Part shown: positions 59,101 to 64,000 of the stretch, one piece after another
Position numbering within the stretch: position 1 is the stretch's first letter
How the letters are laid out: every line of letters starts with the position of its first letter
Source of the DNA: Allodiplogaster sudhausi
Taxonomy: Eukaryota > Nematoda > Chromadorea > Rhabditida > Diplogasteridae
Length of the DNA: 64,000 nt
Direction: 5' to 3'
NCBI GenBank assembly: GCA_945643635.1
Contig: CALZFC010000112.1
Coordinates: 527,001 to 591,000, forward strand
Notes under the pieces: generated by a model
The model's database searches: none
Seen by the model: only the letters and a program-made list of their open reading frames with translations
Told to the model about the DNA's origin: nothing
Made by a program: the position numbers and the translations under genes

Positions 59101-61027
59101 AACTTGATTAGCGGCGCAGTTCCCGGTGCCGGGCGCGGCCGAGCAGACGGTGTTGACGCACTCGCCGGGGCACTGCTCCTTCACGAAGCAATGCCCGCCT
59201 ACCACCGCCTTCGGCAGGCAGATGCCTTGCACGGACACCTGGGAAAAGACCATACGAAATATGTTCAAACTTCAATGAGCAAATACCAATGAACACAGCG
59301 TTACTTTCACTCAGAATCTGTCCACTTTTATGATGGACTCGGCCAATGGTGCAGCCATCAGAAAATACATCTTTTCTACATATGAAGGCTTGAATTATTG
59401 GGCTGGCTGGGAGGAGAGTTCGGTGCAAGTCTGAGTTTACTGCGTAGTACATATATATGTACATATGTATATATGTACATTATGAAAAGAGCTTTCGAAT
59501 GCACTACTGGGTTTACGAATCTTAGAATGCGCTGAAGATTCCTAGTCGTTCTTGCTGTGCACCAGTACAAATGAACATTTCAAAATCATTTCCGAGCGTC
59601 CAAACATTAAGGAAATAGCGTGAAATTGGCTACAAGATGAACCCTGTTAATAAGATAGCAAGTCTGCTCTGCAGCGTTGCGTATGTTTCAAATAAATCTT
59701 TATAAATTCTTTTTTCCTGCTGCTTCATGGTGTAAATAAAGCTAAGATTGTCAATAAATAATTGAATATAGTCTAATAATTGCATCATCACTCACTTGTC
59801 CCGCAGGGCAGTTGCCTGAGGGACTGCTAGGAGGCTTGATACAAAAGCCATTGAGGTGCTGAAGGTCTGGCGGGCACGTGCAAACCTGGAGAGAGAGAGT
59901 GATTATTGACTAGAAAAAGGTTTTGGAGGGATTTCAAAAAGGAATAAGCAGTAATCTCCAGCCTTGTTGACACAGCTGGCGCCTCCGAGGCACTGCGGAT
60001 CGCCGACGCACGCTTGGCTCACTATCATCAGCTGCACGCACGTGCCGGCCACCTTCAAAGTCATTTCGAGCTTTCATTTCTTTGTATTTAAATTGTTTAC
60101 TACAAGGATGTAATTCAATTTATTTTAGAAGTCGAGTTCCGAACCTTTGCCTGCTGAGCCGTACAGCCCGCAGTCGGCACGACGCAGTAGCGAGTGAGAA
60201 CTTGCCTGAAACAGTCCTTGAAATGAGAGAGAGCACAGAAAATGAATTCCACTGACGCTCCGGCTGCGGTGCACGTGCATTTCGATGCCTTGCACTCCGA
60301 GTTGTCGAGGCACTGCGCGGAGTCCTGGCAATTGCCGCCCGGCTCCACGAGTGGCATGCACGCAGTGCCCACGAGCACCTAGCATTGCAATATCGTCAGC
60401 CTTGGTCTACGGTAGAGAGGATCTACGAATACGGTATTAAGGACCGTGGATTGCGGCATCGAAGACGTAGGGACACCATATTGAGAATAACAATGATATC
60501 AATGCAGAAAAGATTGGAAGAGCGAGTATTTCGATCAGATGAAGATGCGCGTCATTTAAGGGTATAAATAAAAGTGACATGATGATGTTGTAATATGTAT
60601 GTATATCGCACTACTGGTAAGTAAGAAAGATATATAAACATCCAACCGTCCCCAGTTGGCAGTTGATGTTGAACTGACGCTTCATTCGAACGCTCAATTG
60701 CTTCGCAGAGGAAGCGGCTAGCAATTATCAGCAGCTAATTATATGCCATCCTTTGTCATGATGGATATTCTCAGCATTGAATTTTCTGGAGATTTCCTTT
60801 GAATTCCAGGATTTTTCAAAATGGAAATGGAGTGAATCGTCTATGATTTTTATTGGGGGGAAAAATGAAGAGAACTTCTAATTTAGGAAAAAAAAACTTA
60901 TTGTTAGAAATACATGTATTCAAGTTTATCTTCACGTAGCCATTTTACAAGTCGAAATGAAATCTTGCCGTGTCCAATTACTCTTACCTCCAAATGAAGC
61001 AGCCAAAAGTATCACAAAGAATCGCAT
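56145..61027 (-). CDS. Smaller EB-module protein, probably GPI-anchored (paralogue)
   Basis: The start MRFFVILLAASFG (60988-61027) is a short signal peptide. A poorly defined exon near 60650-60700 follows. Then come 60257-60378, 60145-60205, 59963-60052, 59796-59885, 59104-59238, 58702-58842, 58286-58429, 58063-58209, 57709-57858, 57463-57538, 57186-57300, 56941-57088, 56689-56754, 56479-56557 and 56145-56377. Modules have the form GICLPLVQPGGSCIAQKQC then GGGACTSSVCQ. The last exon ends NPAGGNSGAG plus a hydrophobic stretch (FLSLLATCLAVTVALL) and TGA. From 57538 on, the exons match those of the large gene from 41338 on in order, phase and nearly in length. It is therefore a tandem paralogue with only five array-type modules. 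Confidence 0.85.
56592..56643. repeat. Perfect 23-bp hairpin
   Basis: Arms 56592-56614 (agaagtgacagtgattgtcc...) and 56621-56643 are exact complements separated by ttcttt. It lies in an intron of the smaller EB gene. Confidence 0.9.
58063..58209 (-). CDS. EB module exon with lost acceptor and GC donor
   Basis: 49 codons (VFVRGSCLATAQPGGFCF and so on to GNCAANQ) form a full module in frame. The acceptor position reads gcat|GTC where sister exons have gcag|GTG, and the donor reads CAG|gcatgt. The length is a multiple of three, so skipping it would keep the frame. Confidence 0.7.
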
Positions 61028-61383
61028 GATGATCCTGAAAAGAAAAGCGACAGCGATGACAACAATAATAAATTACATTTTATATTTAAGTCATTATATA
61101 TATATATATGTATAATAATAATAATAAATATATGTATATATATGAATATATTTAATAATAAATAAATATATATATATAATTGGAAGTAAGATGAAAGTGA
61201 GAGATATATCGGCACCAGAGAAGAAAAAAGGGAGCGCTACTCTTTGTCCGGCAAAAGCTGCCTTTATGGTGGAGAGGAAGCAGAAGTGACTTTGGCAACT
61301 TGACGCCACTGAAACCTTTTCCTGCCCACTCAGCACCGGTGGCAGCGACAGCTGGGACAACAGTTATGTAACGTGTCAGGAAC

Positions 61384-61425
<42 letters not shown>

Positions 61426-64000
61426 AGGTGAGAGAGAAAGGTTAATGAGAGAGAAGCGTGAAGAGGGGGAGAGAGAGAGGAGGGGAGGAAAGATATATAG
61501 GGAGAGCGAGAGAATAATGGGAAAATAGAGATTACTGATACAATCATAGAGGAAGGTGGTATTGAGAAAGACTTGAAAGGATCGAGAGTAAACCAAAATT
61601 GGATCATCATCACGAGCTATTTGTCTTGCAATCCGTATGACTAATTTTCTGGCACTACATTTTCGACTTACTTTATCAGAACGTTCTTTTGGTTTTGCCG
61701 ATGTTGAAATAAATTTCTTTTTTTTTCTTATTGACGCATCGGAAAGAGCCTCCACTGCAACTATCACCTTCACCTTCGTTGTGATGTGTGTTGTTTGTTT
61801 CGTAAACTCAATCTTGAATTGGCGCAATTTTGCCTGATTCAAGGGCGACAGAACATGTGATCTAACAGACGCAATGGTCATGAAAATTTGTAAGAGTATA
61901 AGTAATAAATTAAAGAAATGCATATTGACGTACATACTCTGCTTTATTTTAAGTTTGTATAATAAAGCAAACTTATAGTAAAAAGACTAGACTCGAACTA
62001 GTCTGGCATTCCTTTTCTGCAAGAGTCTCCTCATATTGAACGAATCTGCCACTCCAAGTAACATCCTATGCAACCGTCTTTTGCTTTAAGAAGGTGAACT
62101 TCTCGTTGCCATTGCTTGCTTGATCTGCTTCGAATCAACGTGTCCAATCTCTGACTCCGATGGTGATGTCATATTCTTTTACTTGATAATGCTACATAGT
62201 TCTCTCTCCCCTCCTCCCCTTCAGCGGCTTGTCTCTAGGCACCGAGATGTGCGCCTTCTCTCTCGCACATGCCTCGCACCCACACACACTCCACGGGACC
62301 TCGTCCCCCCCCCCCCCCGAGGGGTGGGCCAAGCCACACACCAAGAGGAACAGGGTGCAGCAGGGGCAGAGAGAGAGAGAGAGAGAGAAAAACTATTATA
62401 GCTTATTGTTAGATAAAGCAAATTTTGGTTGCACTTGCAGCATATTTACATCTCCAATATTACAGCTCCGTTTCCTCGAGAAAACCATTTTATCACATCT
62501 ACATATGATGTATGTACATACGAATAAACAATAAACCAAAGAAGCCCCAAATATTCGCGGTCGCGCATTGAGAATAGCCCAATCGTATTCGGTGGAATCA
62601 TTCGGTACTTGATTCCTTTAAGGAATTTATTATCTCATGTCCATCTAATCCCTACTTTTGAGCGCTCCCAGCAGATAACGATGTCGATTTCCTCACTTCA
62701 TTTATTTATTTATTTATTTACACCGATTAAAATGTGACAAGACTGGTTGAAATATCATTAAAATATTCATGTATAGGGAAAGATTCGCATAAAAGCAATG
62801 CCAGCCTGACTTGTTTAAATTTTTTCATGGGAAAATTAAAAAAAGAAAGAAAACCTCTCTATATATGTTGCACGTGACTGTTGGTCCAAGCTTGCTCGCT
62901 TTCGCTTCCCCTTTTTCACAAGTTTGCACTAGTAGAATGACACGATTGTCCTTTCATTTGAAAATGTTGTTACAACTTTCAATGAAGTCTGAATAAATAA
63001 ATAAACATAAACATAAAAGGCCACAAAAAGTCGTTCAAAGAAAAGAGATGATAATTAGTAAGAGTTTGATGAAGTCATCCTATTCATCAATCTTCTAACA
63101 AACCCTCATCCTCTTCTCCACTCACACCACGCACAAAACGAGCGTGGACTCTGGCTAATTAGCAGGGATGACTCAGATGTCGACCTTCAATGGCCGACCG
63201 CCCGATCCGTCTATTGTCCGAACAAGTTTCGGAGCCTTCCACGAAAAGATTCTCTCTCTCTCTCATTATCACTCTTTCTCTGCCTCTGTCTATCTCTTTC
63301 TCAGCTTCTTCTTTTCACTTGCAAGCACCTGGATGTCACTCATATCTCCAAATGACTCCTTCTCTCCATTCCTCGCTGTCTTACTTTCACTTTCTGGAAA
63401 TAAAGAATGCATTTTTATCCGGCTTAGGAACTCCTCTCACTCTGCTTCTTTATCTCTCTTTTTCACTCTCACTCTCTAGTTTTCTTTATCTTCTATCTCT
63501 CTCTCTCTTCGTTTCCAGAACTAGCGGTTAAGGTCAAACAAGCATGGAACTTCACAGTGAGAAGGGAAGAATGGGTATGGAAAAGACAAAGAGGGAGACG
63601 GAGAAAGAGGGAGAGAGGGAAAAAGAGATAGAAAAAGAAATGGAGAGAGATAGAAGGAAAGAGAAAGGAAGAGAGTGATATACGAAAATAGAAAGGGAGA
63701 AGAGCGCAATAAGGGAACTAAGAGTGGATGACACTTGCCATTGGCTACTCTTCATTTCTTCGACCTTGCCGAAAAGAGATAGGCTGTGTCATTGTTGCAT
63801 CCTTACAGAATAATATTTCTTGCGGAATAATTGATTCGTATTATTTTTCTTACTTAATTACCGGTTTATAAAGAAGTTAAAGTAAAAATACTGTCAGAAA
63901 AAATTATTTTCCCTTGATATGTTATTTCTTATTAACACAATTAATTATGTTTTAGTTTAAAAAAATTTTCGCATTCCCTCCACCGAATTTAAAAAGAGCA
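61028..64000. other. Upstream of the smaller EB gene, no recognised gene
   Basis: It holds AT-rich microsatellites at about 61090-61180, (GA)n at about 61388-61422 and a C15 run near 62307. An (ATTT)n run lies near 62700-62722, and GA/CT stretches at 63250-63500 and 63590-63680. One longer open frame at 61330-61935 is listed separately. Confidence 0.6.
61330..61935 (-). CDS. Doubtful ORF with signal-like N terminus
   Basis: It starts MYVNMHFFNLLLILLQIFM, a hydrophobic signal-like segment, followed by about 100 lysine- and arginine-rich residues. The second half is a translated GA microsatellite (poly Leu-Ser), which inflates the length. There are no domain and no splice evidence. It is probably chance. 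Confidence 0.15.

Noticed and set aside
61975..62010. tRNA gene near gactcgaactagtc
   Set aside because: Only a short inverted repeat; no cloverleaf, A box or correct spacing.

Overview
This window is nuclear DNA from a nematode, most likely a chromadorean; the genus cannot be fixed from the sequence. The main support is a plus-strand neuronal syntaxin gene whose conceptual protein is close to C. elegans UNC-64. Nematode-style short intron consensus sequences (gt...tttcag), EB-module (cysteine-rich) proteins and a likely spliced-leader acceptor two bases before an ATG agree with this. The DNA is gene-sparse on the left and rich in (CT)n/(GA)n microsatellites throughout. All genes are intron-rich, so most open frames in the window are shadows or microsatellite translations.

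Layout. 1-5150: no recognisable gene, microsatellites, one possible untranslated exon. 5151-22706 (+): the syntaxin gene, with eight common exons and three alternative last exons. Two of these last exons are a tandem duplication and encode an unusual lumenal tail after the membrane anchor. Its introns carry two large foldback elements. One has an 8-bp target duplication and a nested 5'-truncated LINE. The other is flanked by TTAA and holds a tRNA-derived SINE-like core. 24241-26233 (-): a complete 11-exon gene of 374 codons that I do not recognise. 26783-28150 (+): broken acyl-CoA synthetase exons between two unassigned exon-like ORFs. 29385-35767 (-): an organic anion transporter (OATP/SLCO family) of about 717 residues in 21 exons.

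38266-53794 (-) and 56145-61027 (-): two tandem paralogues encoding secreted proteins made of serial EB modules. Each has an N-terminal signal peptide and a C-terminal hydrophobic tail resembling a GPI-anchor signal. The larger gene contains an array of seven near-identical 141-nt module exons. Its two odd neighbours are a frameshifted module and a module split by an extra intron. 61028-64000: no recognisable gene.

The genes share no operon or pathway: synaptic fusion (syntaxin), membrane transport (OATP) and cell-surface or matrix structure (EB proteins). The two EB genes are one local duplication unit, and the array shows that duplication at exon scale is recent or continuing. Exon coordinates were read by eye from splice consensus and phase. 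Those listed exactly were checked for phase; those given as approximate were not.
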